64,000 nt of DNA from Nocardia carnea NBRC 14403 (GCF_000308515.1 NZ_BAFV01000039.1:1-64000), one strand, 5' to 3'. Shown: positions 33,760 to 43,659, numbered from the stretch's first letter. Numbers and translations are program-made. The notes: generated by a model not told the origin, from the letters alone.

Positions 33760-34115
33760 ATGACAGACAGCAGTGCGGAATCGCGCGTCGTTTCGGCGAG
33801 TCGCGAGATCGCGGCACCGGCACACGAGATCTTCGAATTGATCGCCGACCCGGCGCGGTACGCCACAATCGGGTGGTCGAATTCGAGGAGGGCCGCCGTA
33901 TCGCCTGGCTGCCCGCGGAACCGGACCGGCAACCCCCGGGACACCTGTGGCGCTGGGAAGTCGAGCCCGTGAATGAGACGAGCAGCCGGGTGACCCATAC
34001 CTACGACTGGTCGCAATTGAGCGATCCGAAACGCCTCGAACGAGCTCGCGCCACCACGGCCGACAAGCTGCTGGCCTCCCTCGGCAACCTCGCCCGGCTC
34101 GCCGAGAATCGCTGA
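33760..34115 (+). pseudogene. SRPBCC (polyketide cyclase-like) gene with internal deletion and frameshift
   Basis: The first frame (ATG 33760) reads SASREIAAPAHEIFELIADP; the second ends the domain with RVVEFEEGRRIAWLPAEP, GHLWRWEVEP and RVTHTYDWSQL and a stop at 34115. They meet near 33860. The total of 356 bases is not a multiple of three, and about 35-40 residues of the usual 150-residue START-like domain are missing at the junction. The protein would be non-functional unless the break is a sequencing artefact, which a deletion of this size makes unlikely. Confidence 0.85.
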
Positions 34116-34191
34116 AGCGGACCGGGAATCCTGCCGGCGGCACCGCGCGCCGCCGCGGAGGGGCCGTACATCCCCGGTCAGGGTTTCGATA

Positions 34192-35247
34192 TCACCCCGC
34201 AGCTGCTGTGCTACGCATCCGGCGGGCCACCCGGTCCCGCTCCTCCGTTATCACGCGGCGGCGTTCCGACATGGCTTCGGCGGGCGACTCCCCTGCGGCG
34301 ATCGCCCGGTACACGGCCACCACATCCTCGATTCCCTCCCGGGCGCCGACGCCTGCCGCGGGAGTGATCGCGTGGTCGGCGTCGCCGACGAGCACCACCG
34401 GTGGCGCGGGCGGCAGCGCCGGACCGAGCGGGACATTGCGGGCGTTGGAAACATGCACCTGGTCGGTCGCGGCCACCAGTTCCGCGGTCAACTCGCGAAC
34501 CGGTCCGGGAGCTGCCGTGACCACGGCTTCGGCCCACTCTCCGACGGGACGCACTCCGGTTTCCGCATCCGGTAGCGGCGCCCGGGTGATCCGCAGAAAC
34601 CACAAAGCCTCGCCGGCTTCGGGCCGCCAGATATGCCCGACGGTGGCTGCCGGGCGGGAGCCGGAACCGGCCGCGGCGTCGAAGTGCAGCACGAAGGGGG
34701 CGGTCGGGCAGTGCACCGCGTGTTCTGTCATCCCGTAGACGACCACATCCCCCGAATACTCCGTGGAGCGGTGCGGTTCGATACCGGCACGCGCCACCGA
34801 ATCGATACCGTCGGCGCCGATCACCAGGTCCCGGGTCGCCACCGTGCTGCCACCGAGCCGGAGCACCGTGCCGTCGGCAGGATCGACCCGCACCTCGGTG
34901 ACCGGGTCGCCGTAGCGGATCTCGGCGCCCGCCTCGAGCGCGAACCGATTCAGCACCGCCATCAGCTCCCGGCGTAGCCAGAACCGGTGCCCCTCGCTGG
35001 GGCGGCGCCGGGTGACCCCGTCGTCCGGGGTGTACCGCAGTTCGTCGAGCGGGTACGACGCGGCATGGAGATCCTGCTCCGGCACGCCGAGTTCGATCAG
35101 GCCTCGATGGCCGCGGCCATCGAGGATCAGGAAAGCGCCGCCGCCTTCGCCGCGGCGCTGTTCGTAGATGGTGACCGAGCGGCCGGATCCGGCCAGCGCA
35201 CCGGCCAATACGGTTCCGGCGATTCCCCCGCCGAGAACAGTGACCAT
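34192..35247 (-). CDS. FAD-dependent monooxygenase (PHBH family)
   Basis: 351 residues from ATG 35247. GxGxxG fold VTVLGGGIAGTVLAGALAGS, DG motif LVIGADGIDSVARAGI and the second FAD motif VLVGDADHAITPAAGVGARE are all present, so this is a class A flavoprotein hydroxylase or a related halogenase-like enzyme. Substrate unknown; the family hydroxylates aromatic or polycyclic compounds with NAD(P)H and O2. The gene stands alone between two pseudogene regions. About 100 bases separate its start from the LysR remnant. Confidence 0.9.
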   Translation of the reverse strand: MVTVLGGGIAGTVLAGALAGSGRSVTIYEQRRGEGGGAFLILDGRGHRGLIELGVPEQDLHAASYPLDELRYTPDDGVTRRRPSEGHRFWLRRELMAVLNRFALEAGAEIRYGDPVTEVRVDPADGTVLRLGGSTVATRDLVIGADGIDSVARAGIEPHRSTEYSGDVVVYGMTEHAVHCPTAPFVLHFDAAAGSGSRPAATVGHIWRPEAGEALWFLRITRAPLPDAETGVRPVGEWAEAVVTAAPGPVRELTAELVAATDQVHVSNARNVPLGPALPPAPPVVLVGDADHAITPAAGVGAREGIEDVVAVYRAIAAGESPAEAMSERRRVITEERDRVARRMRSTAAAG

Positions 35248-35352
35248 CGGAGAATCCTTCCGTTGTGGTGCGCGGCCTGCCGCCGGGCCGCACCTTAACC
35301 GACGCAGCTCGACACGCCGCTGCCCAGCCGCAGCCCGCGTGTGTTCCGGACA

Positions 35353-35555
35353 TCACACGGCCGAGGCGAGCTCCGCCGCCACGGCTTCGACAGCACGTAC
35401 ACCGGTGGCGATGAGCGGGTGTTCCGCACTGCCCCGGATTCCGGCGATTATGGTGGGCACCGGCCGGACACTGCCGTGCAGCGGCACCCGCACCACCGGA
35501 TGCTCGGCCGGTATCGGGACCTGGCAGACACCGAATCCGAAAGCGACAGCGATGC
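35353..35555 (-). pseudogene. C-terminal remnant of a LysR-type regulator
   Basis: On the minus strand about 67 codons end at TGA 35353-35355: SRIAVAFGFGVCQVPIPAEH, then PVVRVPLHGSVRPVPTIIAG, and VRAVEAVAAELASAV. This fits the tail of the LysR substrate domain. The helix-turn-helix half is missing. LysR genes are often divergent from EamA transporter genes, and an EamA remnant starts right here on the other strand. The evidence rests on visual similarity only. Confidence 0.5.
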
Positions 35556-35839
35556 GCGACCCGGGTGCCGGTGCATTGGCCTGGCAGGGGCTCGCACTCG
35601 CCGGACTGTCGGCGGTTGCGATGGCCGCTTATCTGCTGATCTCGCGCGCGCCGGCACCGGCACTCGGTCATTCCGGGTTGTCCTGCGGTCTCGTCGCCGC
35701 CTGTGCGGGGCTGGTCGTCCTCGAGGAAACCTTGTCCGTCCAGTGGTGGGCCGGTATCGGCGGTATCTGTGTCGCGGCGGCGACCGCCACCGTCCGCCAG
35801 GCTCGGAAGACCCCAGCCGGGCATGTCGGCTCGAGTTGA
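35556..35839 (+). pseudogene. C-terminal remnant of an EamA/DMT transporter
   Basis: The frame reads LAWQGLALAGLSAVAMAAYL, LISRAP, then CGLVAACAGLVVLEETLSVQ and WWAGIGGICVAAATATVRQA, stopping at 35839. The pieces correspond to the start and the end of the second EamA half; about 100 residues between them and the whole first half are missing. No start codon or ribosome site belongs to it. With the LysR remnant it marks a deletion inside a former divergent pair. The rest of 35840-36032 shows nothing supported. Confidence 0.7.
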
Positions 35840-36032
35840 CTGTCGTCGTCCCGTGCGGCCGGCACCACGGAACCGGGTGGCGCCCGTCACGCGGCCGGGG
35901 CGTTCCGGTGTACCGCTGACCGGCAGGATTCCGGAAATTAGGTATGTACCGGGCTGTTCGACCGACGCGTTCCGGGCGGGACCGGCAGATGCTGGAAGCT
36001 GCCCACCAGTATCCGAACACCGAGGCTCGTAG

Positions 36033-36446
36033 ATGCGATATCGCCATTCGGACCAGATTCGAGACAACAGCGAAAACTATGCGGAATGCAATCCGGACGC
36101 CCTGATGATCCGCCGGTGCGTCACGTGCCGCAGGCTGTTCGCGCCGTCGGTGGTGCGCTGTCCGTCGTGCTCGTCCGAGGATGTCCAACGAGTGGCGGCG
36201 GCCGGCACCGGGTCCGTCGTATGCTGGCGTGTTGTGGAATGCGCCGCAAACGCGCTGGTCGATCCCGTAACGGCGGTAATCGCCATCGTCGAGCTGGACG
36301 AGGGTCCATGGGTGTACACCACGATCGAGGGCGAGATTCCGCAGACCGGGCGCCGGCCGATACGGGTGCGTTTCCGGGCACCGCCGTGCGGCGACAGGTT
36401 CCCGATATTCGCAGTACTACCGGACCGGTCCGCCTGTACGGCGTAA
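36033..36446 (+). CDS. DUF35 zinc-ribbon/OB-fold protein
   Basis: 137 residues from ATG 36033 (ATG 36105 is an alternative start nearer to the domain). The zinc ribbon CVTCRRLFAPSVVRCPSCSS and the OB-fold strands GTGSVVCWRVVECAANAL and VIAIVELDEGPWVYTTIEGE are clear; RPIRVRFRAPPCGDRFPIFA follows. Usual partners are thiolase-like or acyl-CoA enzymes, but no thiolase lies next to it, so it is an orphan here. It is not part of the 12-bp operator regulon as far as can be seen. Confidence 0.8.
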   Translation: MRYRHSDQIRDNSENYAECNPDALMIRRCVTCRRLFAPSVVRCPSCSSEDVQRVAAAGTGSVVCWRVVECAANALVDPVTAVIAIVELDEGPWVYTTIEGEIPQTGRRPIRVRFRAPPCGDRFPIFAVLPDRSACTA

Positions 36447-36554
36447 CCGGCCCGGGCGGTCCATAACGAAGTCGTATACACACCGGCCACTGCCGGTTTC
36501 CGCATCTCGCCGCCGAGACCACTCGGGGATACAGTTGACAGTGGCGAGAGGTGA

Positions 36555-39500
36555 GTGCATGCCGACCGGTGCCCACACACATATTCGATGGGTCGTTTTC
36601 CGGCCATGACCGCCGAGGATCCGCTGCGAACGCGTCGCGAGTCGACGACATCGGTCGCCGCGGAACTGGATGCGGCCGGTTTCACGGCAGCCACCGAAAT
36701 CGGGCGCGGCGGATTCGGGGTCGTGTATCGCTGTACCCAGCAGGCGCTGGATCGCACGGTGGCGGTCAAACTCCTCACCGGCCGAACCGACGAGGACAAC
36801 CGGGCGCGGTTCGTACGCGAACAGCGCGCTATGGGCCGCCTCACCGGGCACCCCAATATCGTCCCCGTGCTGGAGGCCGGGGTCACCGACGGCGGCCGCC
36901 TGTATCTCGTGACGCCCTATTACGCGTCGGGTTCGCTCGAGCACCGAATCCGCCGGTACGGGCCGTTACCGGCGGCCGACACACTACAACTCGGTGTGAA
37001 GATCGCGGGCGCACTGGAGAGCGCGCACCGGCTGGGCGTCGTGCACCGGGACGTGAAACCCGGGAACATTCTGCTCACCGACTACGGGGAGCCGGCGCTC
37101 ACCGATTTCGGCATCGCCCATATCTCCGGCGGGTTCCGGACCGCCGAAGGCACCGTGACCGGGTCCCCGGCCTACACCGCACCGGAAGTCCTGGAGGGTG
37201 ATACCCCGACACCGGCCGCCGACGTGTACGGCCTGGGTGCGACGTTATTCAGCGCGCTCACCGGCCATGCGGCCTTCGAACGCGGGACCGGCGAGAAGAT
37301 CGTGACCCAGTTCCTGCGCATCACCAGCCAAGCGCTGCCCGATCTGCGGGAAAACGGGATACCCGGCGATATCACCGACCTCGTGGAAGCGGCGATGAGC
37401 CGGGATCCCCGGGCGCGCCCCTCCGCGGCCGCGTTCGGGGAGGACGCACGGCGCGTCCAGCGGCGCCGCGGGTACCCGGTGGGTGCCATGGCGCTGCGCG
37501 ACGTCCCGCTCGAGGCGCGACGCGACGAGCAGCCGGCGCCGAGTTCGCGCGAATCGCCCGTCCAGGATCGCACCGGCGATCTCCCCCTCGAATTGACCAG
37601 TCTCGTGAACAGGCGGTCCGAGCTGGCGGAAGTGAAGAATCTGCTGGCCACCCAGCGGTTGGTGACATTGACCGGGATCGGCGGTGTCGGGAAAACGAGG
37701 CTGGCGTTGCGTGCGGCCGCGCAGGCGTTACGCGATTTCGACGACGGTGTCCGGCTGGTCGATCTGGCCGATATCTCGGAGGCCGAGTTACTCGTGGAGG
37801 TCGTCGCCGCCGCGGTGGGGGTCCGCGACGAACCGGCCGCCCCGTTGATCGATGTCCTGGTGGATTTCCTCTGCCCACGCGATGTCCTGCTGGTACTGGA
37901 CAACTGCGAACAGCTCGTTCAGGCTGTCGCCGAATTCACCGAGGTGATTCTGCGGGCATGCCCTGATCTGCGCATTCTGGTGACCGGCCGGGAGCCGTTG
38001 AATATCGCCGGGGAGACGGTACTGCGGATTTCACCGCTGACGGTTCCGGAGCCGGGCCGGGCGCCGAGCCTGAAGAGTATGCCGCGGTTCGATTCGGTCA
38101 CCTTGTTCACCGAACGGGCGGCCGCGGTGGTGCCGGGGTTCGAACTCGACGAGGACAACAAGGGCGCCGTCGCCGGTATCTGCGCCAGGCTGGACGGACT
38201 ACCGCTGGCGATCGAACTGGCGGCCGCCCGGATGCGGACGCTGTCGCCACAGCAGATCCTGCAGCGGCTCAACGACCGGTACGCGCTACTCACCCAGTCC
38301 GCGCGCACCGCCCCGTCCCGCCAGCAGACCCTTCGGTTGTGTGTCGACTGGAGCTTCGATCTGTGCACCCCGGCCGAGCAGCAACTGTGGTCGCAGCTCT
38401 CGGTGTTCGCGGGCAGTTGTGAACTGGATGCGGTCGAAGGGGTCTGCGATGCCGATACGGCGCCGCTGAGCCTGCTCGACGTGCTGTCGTCGCTGGTGGA
38501 CAAATCCATCCTGGTCCGGGAGGAATCCGGTACCGTCCCGCGTTTCCGGATGCTGGAAATGCTGCGTGACTACGGCCGCCGGAAACTGCGGGAAACCGGC
38601 CGGCTCGAGGAAATGCGCCACCGGCACCACGACTGGTACCAGCAGGTGATATCCGACGCCGCGGCCGGCTGGATCAGCGCCGAACAGCCGCGGTGGATCG
38701 CGCGGCTGGAACGGGAACAGGGCAATCTGCGCGACGCACTCGAATACTGCCTGACCGAGAACACCGCGGCAGCGATCGACGCCGGGCTGTGCACGGCCGC
38801 GGGTCTCTACGAGTTCTGGAATTTCCGCGGCTTGTACGGGGAGGGCCGGACCTGGCTGAATCGTCTCCTTGCCCGTCACGAAGCACAGTCGGTGCCGGTG
38901 CGGATCGAGGCGCTCTGCGCTGCCGGAAAACTGGAGGCGATGCAGGGCGAGTTCCCGGCTGCGGCGGCCCGGTTGCAGGAGGCGCGGGCACTGGCCGGCA
39001 CCGAACTCCGGCCGCCGGCCGGGGCCCAGATCGCCTATGCAGAAGGCCTACTGGCCCTGACGCGCGGTGAGTCCGACAGTGCCCGAGAATATTTCGAACA
39101 GACCGTCGATTTCACCGAATCCGACCCGTACGGTCAGCTCAGGATGAGTGCGCTCACTCTGCTCGGCTGGGCGTACGAGCAGGCCGGTAATACCCTCCGC
39201 GCGGGCGATTTCTACCGGGACGTACTCGCGGTCACCGAACCGCGCGGCGAGGTGCTCCATCGCGCGGCGGCACTGCGCGGGCTCGGCGTCACCGAGTGGC
39301 GACGCGGCGCCCGCGATCGCGCCCAGCAGTTGCTCACCGAAGCGCTACGAGTGAACAGCGGATTGAACAGCACGGTGAACGCCGTGTTCTGTCTCGACGC
39401 ACTGGCCTGGACCCTCGACCCCGGACGCGACGCCGAACGGGCCGCCGTACTGCTCGGCGCCGCGCACGGACTGGCACCGACAGGAAGTCAGGTGACGACA

Positions 39501-39911
39501 GTTTTCGGCAATATGGCCCGCTTCCACGAGGAGTGCACACAAGAAACCCGCCGGGCCCTGGGCGATCGCCGATACGACGCCGCCCGCCGCCGCGGTCTGG
39601 GCATGAACATGGACGCCGCCGTCGCCTACGCGCTCGGAGCACCGGCGACCGAAAAGACCGGAGCCTCGGGCACGCTGACCAAACGTGAGCGGCAGGTCGC
39701 CGACCTTGTTGCCCAGGGGCTCAGCAACAAGCAGATCGCGGCGAAACTGGTGATCTCCCAGCGCACCGCTCAGAGCCATGTGGAACATATCCTGACCAAA
39801 CTCGGTTTCACCTCCCGCGCCCAGATCGCCGCTTGGATCGCGGACAACCCCGCGCGACTGAGACGCGGCCGACCACGCGGACTTGCGCGGAGAAATAATG
39901 CCTGTCGGTGA
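36555..39911 (+). CDS. Ser/Thr kinase-STAND ATPase-TPR-LuxR multidomain regulator
   Basis: 1118 residues from GTG 36555 (GAGAGG 5 nt upstream; ATG 36606 possible). Order: kinase domain (about 30-300) with EIGRGGFGVVYRC, VAVKLL Lys, HRDVKPGN near 163, TDFGIAH and SPAYTAPEVL; linker; STAND/NB-ARC ATPase with GIGGVGKTR near 374 and LLVLDNCEQL, GLPLAIELAAARM; TPR-like helical repeats from about 700 to 1030; LuxR helix-turn-helix LTKRERQVADLVAQGLSNKQ at the end. This resembles mycobacterial PknK-type and AfsR-like sensors. All kinase and P-loop residues look intact. The likely role is ligand-gated transcription control with phosphorylation; target unknown. A fragment of a paralogue lies at 47708..47914. 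Confidence 0.93.
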   Translation: MHADRCPHTYSMGRFPAMTAEDPLRTRRESTTSVAAELDAAGFTAATEIGRGGFGVVYRCTQQALDRTVAVKLLTGRTDEDNRARFVREQRAMGRLTGHPNIVPVLEAGVTDGGRLYLVTPYYASGSLEHRIRRYGPLPAADTLQLGVKIAGALESAHRLGVVHRDVKPGNILLTDYGEPALTDFGIAHISGGFRTAEGTVTGSPAYTAPEVLEGDTPTPAADVYGLGATLFSALTGHAAFERGTGEKIVTQFLRITSQALPDLRENGIPGDITDLVEAAMSRDPRARPSAAAFGEDARRVQRRRGYPVGAMALRDVPLEARRDEQPAPSSRESPVQDRTGDLPLELTSLVNRRSELAEVKNLLATQRLVTLTGIGGVGKTRLALRAAAQALRDFDDGVRLVDLADISEAELLVEVVAAAVGVRDEPAAPLIDVLVDFLCPRDVLLVLDNCEQLVQAVAEFTEVILRACPDLRILVTGREPLNIAGETVLRISPLTVPEPGRAPSLKSMPRFDSVTLFTERAAAVVPGFELDEDNKGAVAGICARLDGLPLAIELAAARMRTLSPQQILQRLNDRYALLTQSARTAPSRQQTLRLCVDWSFDLCTPAEQQLWSQLSVFAGSCELDAVEGVCDADTAPLSLLDVLSSLVDKSILVREESGTVPRFRMLEMLRDYGRRKLRETGRLEEMRHRHHDWYQQVISDAAAGWISAEQPRWIARLEREQGNLRDALEYCLTENTAAAIDAGLCTAAGLYEFWNFRGLYGEGRTWLNRLLARHEAQSVPVRIEALCAAGKLEAMQGEFPAAAARLQEARALAGTELRPPAGAQIAYAEGLLALTRGESDSAREYFEQTVDFTESDPYGQLRMSALTLLGWAYEQAGNTLRAGDFYRDVLAVTEPRGEVLHRAAALRGLGVTEWRRGARDRAQQLLTEALRVNSGLNSTVNAVFCLDALAWTLDPGRDAERAAVLLGAAHGLAPTGSQVTTVFGNMARFHEECTQETRRALGDRRYDAARRRGLGMNMDAAVAYALGAPATEKTGASGTLTKRERQVADLVAQGLSNKQIAAKLVISQRTAQSHVEHILTKLGFTSRAQIAAWIADNPARLRRGRPRGLARRNNACR

Positions 39912-39936
39912 TCCACCGACCGATGCGGCAGAGGTG

Positions 39937-40716
39937 TCAGAGGATCCGGCTCAGGAATTGCCGGGTGCGCGGGTGTTCCGGGTTGTCGAAGAACCGCTGC
40001 GGTGGTGCGTCCTCGACGATTTTGCCGTCACTCATGAATACCACCCGGTCGGCGGCTGCCTTCGCGAATCCCATTTCGTGGCTCACCACGACCATGGTCA
40101 TACCCTCGTCGCGCAGGCGCAGCATGACATCGAGGACTTCGTTGACCATCTCGGGGTCGAGCGCGGAGGTGGGTTCGTCGAAGAGCATGACCTCCGGTTT
40201 CATGGCCAGCGCGCGGGCGATGGCGACCCGCTGCTGCTGGCCACCGGACAGCTGCGACGGGTAGTTCTCCCCCTTGTCCGCGAGACCTACCATATCGAGT
40301 AACTCCTGCGCTCTGGTGCGTGCCGTATCGGCCGCGGTGCCCAACACATGCCGTGGACCGGACGCGATGTTCTCGAGGGCGGTCATCATCGGGAACAGAT
40401 TGAAGTTCTGGAACACCATGCCGGTGTGGTGGCGCTGTTTCGCGATCTGTGCCTCCGAGAGCGGCGTGCGCTTACCGTCGTCGGAGAACCCCATCATCTC
40501 GCCACATACTCGCACCGTTCCCGATTCGATCGTCTCGAGACAGTTCAAGGTGCGCAACAAGGTACTCTTACCACTGCCCGAGGGGCCCAGAAGCAGTACG
40601 ACCTCGCCTTTCTCCACCGCGAAGTCGATATCGTCGAGAACGACGAGATCGTTGAATGCCTTGGTCATATTCCGGACCTCGATGATCTTCGGGGCCGTTT
40701 CCGTCGTACTGGTCAT
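39937..40716 (-). CDS. amino-acid-type ABC transporter ATP-binding protein
   Basis: 259 residues from ATG 40716. Walker [16 protein letters not shown]-loop [19 protein letters not shown], signature [15 protein letters not shown], Walker [13 protein letters not shown] and H-loop VVSHEMGFA; the closest well-known relatives are GlnQ/HisP-type ATPases for polar amino acids. The start overlaps the permease stop by 4 bp (ATGA). It is the last gene of the three-gene importer operon (42342 to 39937). Confidence 0.95.
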   Translation of the reverse strand: MTSTTETAPKIIEVRNMTKAFNDLVVLDDIDFAVEKGEVVLLLGPSGSGKSTLLRTLNCLETIESGTVRVCGEMMGFSDDGKRTPLSEAQIAKQRHHTGMVFQNFNLFPMMTALENIASGPRHVLGTAADTARTRAQELLDMVGLADKGENYPSQLSGGQQQRVAIARALAMKPEVMLFDEPTSALDPEMVNEVLDVMLRLRDEGMTMVVVSHEMGFAKAAADRVVFMSDGKIVEDAPPQRFFDNPEHPRTRQFLSRIL

Positions 40717-41453
40717 CGGTTCACTGCCTCGGCTTCCATGGCGCTGTCCGTCAGAGTCTTCGTTGCCGGCCCGCCTTTGCGGCGATAGTTCCGGTCGTAA
40801 CCCCGGCCCATCCGCGCTTCGATCATTCGCTGGATCAGACCCCACAGGGTGGTCAGCACCAGGAAGTACAGTGCGGCCGCGCACAAGCCTTCGAGTACCC
40901 GGAAGTTGACCTGCACCAGGAACTGGGTCCGGCGCAGCAATTCCTGGACCGAGATGACCGAAACGAGTGTCGTCGTTTTGAGCAGGCCGTTGAAGCTGTT
41001 CCCGAGTGGCGGGATCATCACTCGCAAGGCCTGCGGAAGAACCACCACACGGAACACCTTCGCCGGTGACATTCCCAGTGCCCGTGCGGCTTCGGTCTGC
41101 CCCGCGGGAACCGACAGCAACCCCGACCGCACGATCTCCGACAGATACGCCGCTTCGTTCAGCACCAATCCGAGCAGCGCCGCCTGGATCACGCCCAGTT
41201 TGATGCCGACCTGCGGCAATCCGGTGTAGATGATCACCAGTTGGACCAGCAACGGGGTTCCGCGCATCAACCAGACGTAGAAACCGGCCACCGCGCGCAC
41301 CGGCACCAGCCGGGACGATCGTGCAGCGGCGACCACGATCGCGAGCAGGAGTCCGAGGACCATACTGACGACGGTGAGCCAGATCGTGACCCATGCGCCC
41401 TCCAGCAGTTGGTCACTGGTGAGAATGGAAAAGAATGCGTTCCAAGACCACAT
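40713..41453 (-). CDS. amino-acid-type ABC transporter permease
   Basis: 246 residues from ATG 41453. Polar-amino-acid permease (HisM/GlnP type): hydrophobic segments [20 protein letters not shown] and [20 protein letters not shown], with the EAA-like loop [20 protein letters not shown] followed by [20 protein letters not shown]. About five membrane helices. The C-terminal tail is charged. Overlaps the ATPase start (ATGA), so translation is coupled. It follows the binding-protein gene by 28 bp. Inner membrane. Confidence 0.94.
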   Translation of the reverse strand: MWSWNAFFSILTSDQLLEGAWVTIWLTVVSMVLGLLLAIVVAAARSSRLVPVRAVAGFYVWLMRGTPLLVQLVIIYTGLPQVGIKLGVIQAALLGLVLNEAAYLSEIVRSGLLSVPAGQTEAARALGMSPAKVFRVVVLPQALRVMIPPLGNSFNGLLKTTTLVSVISVQELLRRTQFLVQVNFRVLEGLCAAALYFLVLTTLWGLIQRMIEARMGRGYDRNYRRKGGPATKTLTDSAMEAEAVNR

Positions 41454-41481
41454 GGGGAAGCCTTTCGAATGATTCGCGCGA

Positions 41482-42342
41482 TCAGCTGTCGAGCGGTCCG
41501 GTGCTCACGGCGATATCACCCTCGTAGGCGGTGACACCATACTCTTCGAACAGATCGGGCAGATAGCCGTCGCCGCGCATATCCGTCAGCACACGGGCCA
41601 CCTCGACCGCGGATTTGCTGCCCTTGGCGAATCCCATGGCCAGCGGTGCCTCGTTGATTCCGCCCACTGCGGTTTCGAAGCGTCCGTCCTGCTGGTAGAA
41701 GGACGTCACCGATTCGACGATCGACGTGCCGTCGACCTGTCCGGCCGATAGCGCCTGGTAGGCGTCGGCATTGGTTTTGAACGTCTGGACGGTGAGCGCC
41801 GACTTGCCCTCGGCGGCGAATCGCTCGGCGAGGGCTGTGAGGGTGTCGAATTCGTAACCGGGCGCCTCGACACCGATCGTTTTACCCGCGAGATCGTCGA
41901 CGGACGTGATGGCTTCGGGGTTGCCCGCCGGCACCGAGATGGAAACCGCCTGCACCTCGTAGGGCACCAGGTCGATGGTTTCGGCGCGCTCCGGGGTATA
42001 GAACATCCCTGTGTCGATCATGTCCCAGCGGCCGCTCTGCACACCGGGGATCTGCGCCTCGAATTCGATATTGACGAAGTTGGCCCGCAGGCACAGCCGT
42101 TCGGCGATTTCCTTGCCGAGGTCGACCCGCATGCCGGTCACTTCGCCGTCGGCGTCGACGTATTGCATGGGCGGCAAGGTGGCGTTGGTCGCGATGGTCA
42201 GCGCGCCCTCCTCGGCGAGATCGGCAGCACCCAATACCGGGGTGCAGTTCGCTGGGGCCGCGTTCTCGTCCGCGGCCGAACTACAGCCGCCGAGCCCGGC
42301 GGCCACTACCGTGGCAGCAGCGATTCGGATGATTTTGCGCAT
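41482..42342 (-). CDS. ABC transporter solute-binding lipoprotein (family 3)
   Basis: 286 residues from ATG 42342. Lipoprotein signal MRKIIRIAAATVVAAGLGGC with SSAADE, then the family-3 solute-binding domain: LTIATNATLPPMQYVDADGE, VDLGKEIAERLCL, DMIDTGMFYTPERAETIDLV, DLAGKTIGVEAPGYEFDTLT and DAYQALSAGQVDGTSIV. The usual opening motif (PPY/F) is PPMQY. It probably binds an amino-acid-like or zwitterionic solute. First gene of the importer operon; a LacI-type operator lies about 75 bp upstream. A longer in-frame ORF upstream is rejected since the signal peptide fixes the start. Confidence 0.93.
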   Translation of the reverse strand: MRKIIRIAAATVVAAGLGGCSSAADENAAPANCTPVLGAADLAEEGALTIATNATLPPMQYVDADGEVTGMRVDLGKEIAERLCLRANFVNIEFEAQIPGVQSGRWDMIDTGMFYTPERAETIDLVPYEVQAVSISVPAGNPEAITSVDDLAGKTIGVEAPGYEFDTLTALAERFAAEGKSALTVQTFKTNADAYQALSAGQVDGTSIVESVTSFYQQDGRFETAVGGINEAPLAMGFAKGSKSAVEVARVLTDMRGDGYLPDLFEEYGVTAYEGDIAVSTGPLDS

Positions 42343-42417
42343 TGACGAACCTTTCGATATCCACCGCGTAGCGGCAGTGATCGTGAATATGCCCAAATGA
42401 TTTCGATCGACCATCTA

Positions 42418-42433
42418 TGGGATCGATTGCATA
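42418..42433. promoter_or_regulatory. LacI-type operator 1 (importer promoter)
   Basis: TGGGATCGATTGCATA. The reverse complement, TATGCAATCGATCCCA, recurs base for base before the DapA-family operon at 43660-43675. The core TGSRATC-GATYSCA has the central CG step and approximate dyad usual for LacI-family sites. It lies 76 bp before the binding-protein start. Confidence 0.85.
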
Positions 42434-42538
42434 AAGAGTTGCAGAATGACCGGGGCCGGTCAATACCGTTAACAAGCCCGATACGAGATACGCCCACTGT
42501 TAACGATCCGGGCGTGACGGCCACCCGCGCCGGGGTGG

Positions 42539-43579
42539 TCATGCGCCCCCCGCCACGGCCGCACACGAGGCGCGTTCCACCAGCCGAGCCCCGATCCGAT
42601 ACGTTCTCCCGTCCGTTGGCGCTGCGTCGTTGATCTGCTGGAACAGCAGGTCCATGGCGAGATTGGCCAACTGAGCCGCACCGTTGTCGACCACGGTGAT
42701 CGGGGGTTGCCACATCGCCAGCCACGGCATGTCCTCGTGGCAGACCAGCGACAACTCCCCGGGTACGGAGATACCCCTGCCCACCAGCGTGGGCAGGATC
42801 CCGAATACGGCTTCATGGTTCGCCGCGTACAAGGCCGTCATCGATTCGGAGCCGTCGAGCAGCGAATTCACCGCTTCGGCACCGAACTCGGTGGTGAACG
42901 GACCTTTACGCACGATCGCCTCGTCCACCTCGATCCCGGCATCCGCCAACGCAGAGCAGTAGCCCTCGTATCGCTCCCGGCCGGAGGTCGCCTCCGCCGT
43001 CCCACCGATATAACCGATCCGCCGGTGGCCGAGGGAGAGCAGATGCGCGGTCGCATCCCGCGCGCCGTCGATATCGTCGGCGAGCACGGTCGAGGCCTTG
43101 CTTCCCCGGACGGAACGGATGAGGTTCACCACCGCCCGCCCCTGCGTGAGCAGGGCGTTGGAGGCCGGCGCACTGCGGCCGCTGCCGATGACGATGGTCC
43201 CGTCCACACCGTGCTCACCGAGCATGGCGAGCACATCGTTCTCGCGATTCGGATCGGCATCGGTAATGCACAGCAGGACTTGGTACCCGGCGTCCGAAGC
43301 CCGTTTGTGCACCACCTCCGCGATGGTGTGGAAGGACGCGTTGATCAGGTTGTTCATCACCAGACCGAGCAGATGGGAACGGTTCGACCGCAGGGCACTC
43401 GCAGCGCGGTTGGGGCGATAACCGAGCGAGCGCGCGGCCTCCTCGACGGCCAGCCGAGTCTGCGGTGAGATCAACGACGACCCGCTCAACGCACGCGATG
43501 CCGTACTGCGCGATACGCCCGCGGCAATCGCCACGTCGACCAATGTGACCGCCACCGGTCCTCCATCCTCTCGATCCAT
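42539..43579 (-). CDS. LacI-family transcriptional regulator
   Basis: 346 residues from ATG 43579. DNA-binding part: VTLVDVAIAAGVSRSTASRA then LSGSSLISPQTRLAVEEAAR and LGYRPNRAASALRS (hinge). The periplasmic-binding-like sensor domain has HLLGLVMNNLINASFHTIAE, GVDGTIVIGSGRS, HLLSLGHRRIGYIGG and AMDLLFQQIND. It lies between the importer operon and the divergent catabolic operon, each with one copy of the same 16-bp operator, so it very probably controls both and, through operator 2, itself. Ligand unknown. Confidence 0.94.
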   Translation of the reverse strand: MDREDGGPVAVTLVDVAIAAGVSRSTASRALSGSSLISPQTRLAVEEAARSLGYRPNRAASALRSNRSHLLGLVMNNLINASFHTIAEVVHKRASDAGYQVLLCITDADPNRENDVLAMLGEHGVDGTIVIGSGRSAPASNALLTQGRAVVNLIRSVRGSKASTVLADDIDGARDATAHLLSLGHRRIGYIGGTAEATSGRERYEGYCSALADAGIEVDEAIVRKGPFTTEFGAEAVNSLLDGSESMTALYAANHEAVFGILPTLVGRGISVPGELSLVCHEDMPWLAMWQPPITVVDNGAAQLANLAMDLLFQQINDAAPTDGRTYRIGARLVERASCAAVAGGA

Positions 43580-43659
43580 CCTTCGGACACCCACATTCGA
43601 CAGCGCCCGCGTTACGGCTACGTTTCCGGGCTTGACTGACCACCCGTTGAACGGCAGTC

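Noticed and set aside
34211..36067. A 618-codon open frame on the minus strand across the monooxygenase
   Set aside because: Composition is that of an out-of-frame shadow; the true monooxygenase frame has clear FAD motifs.
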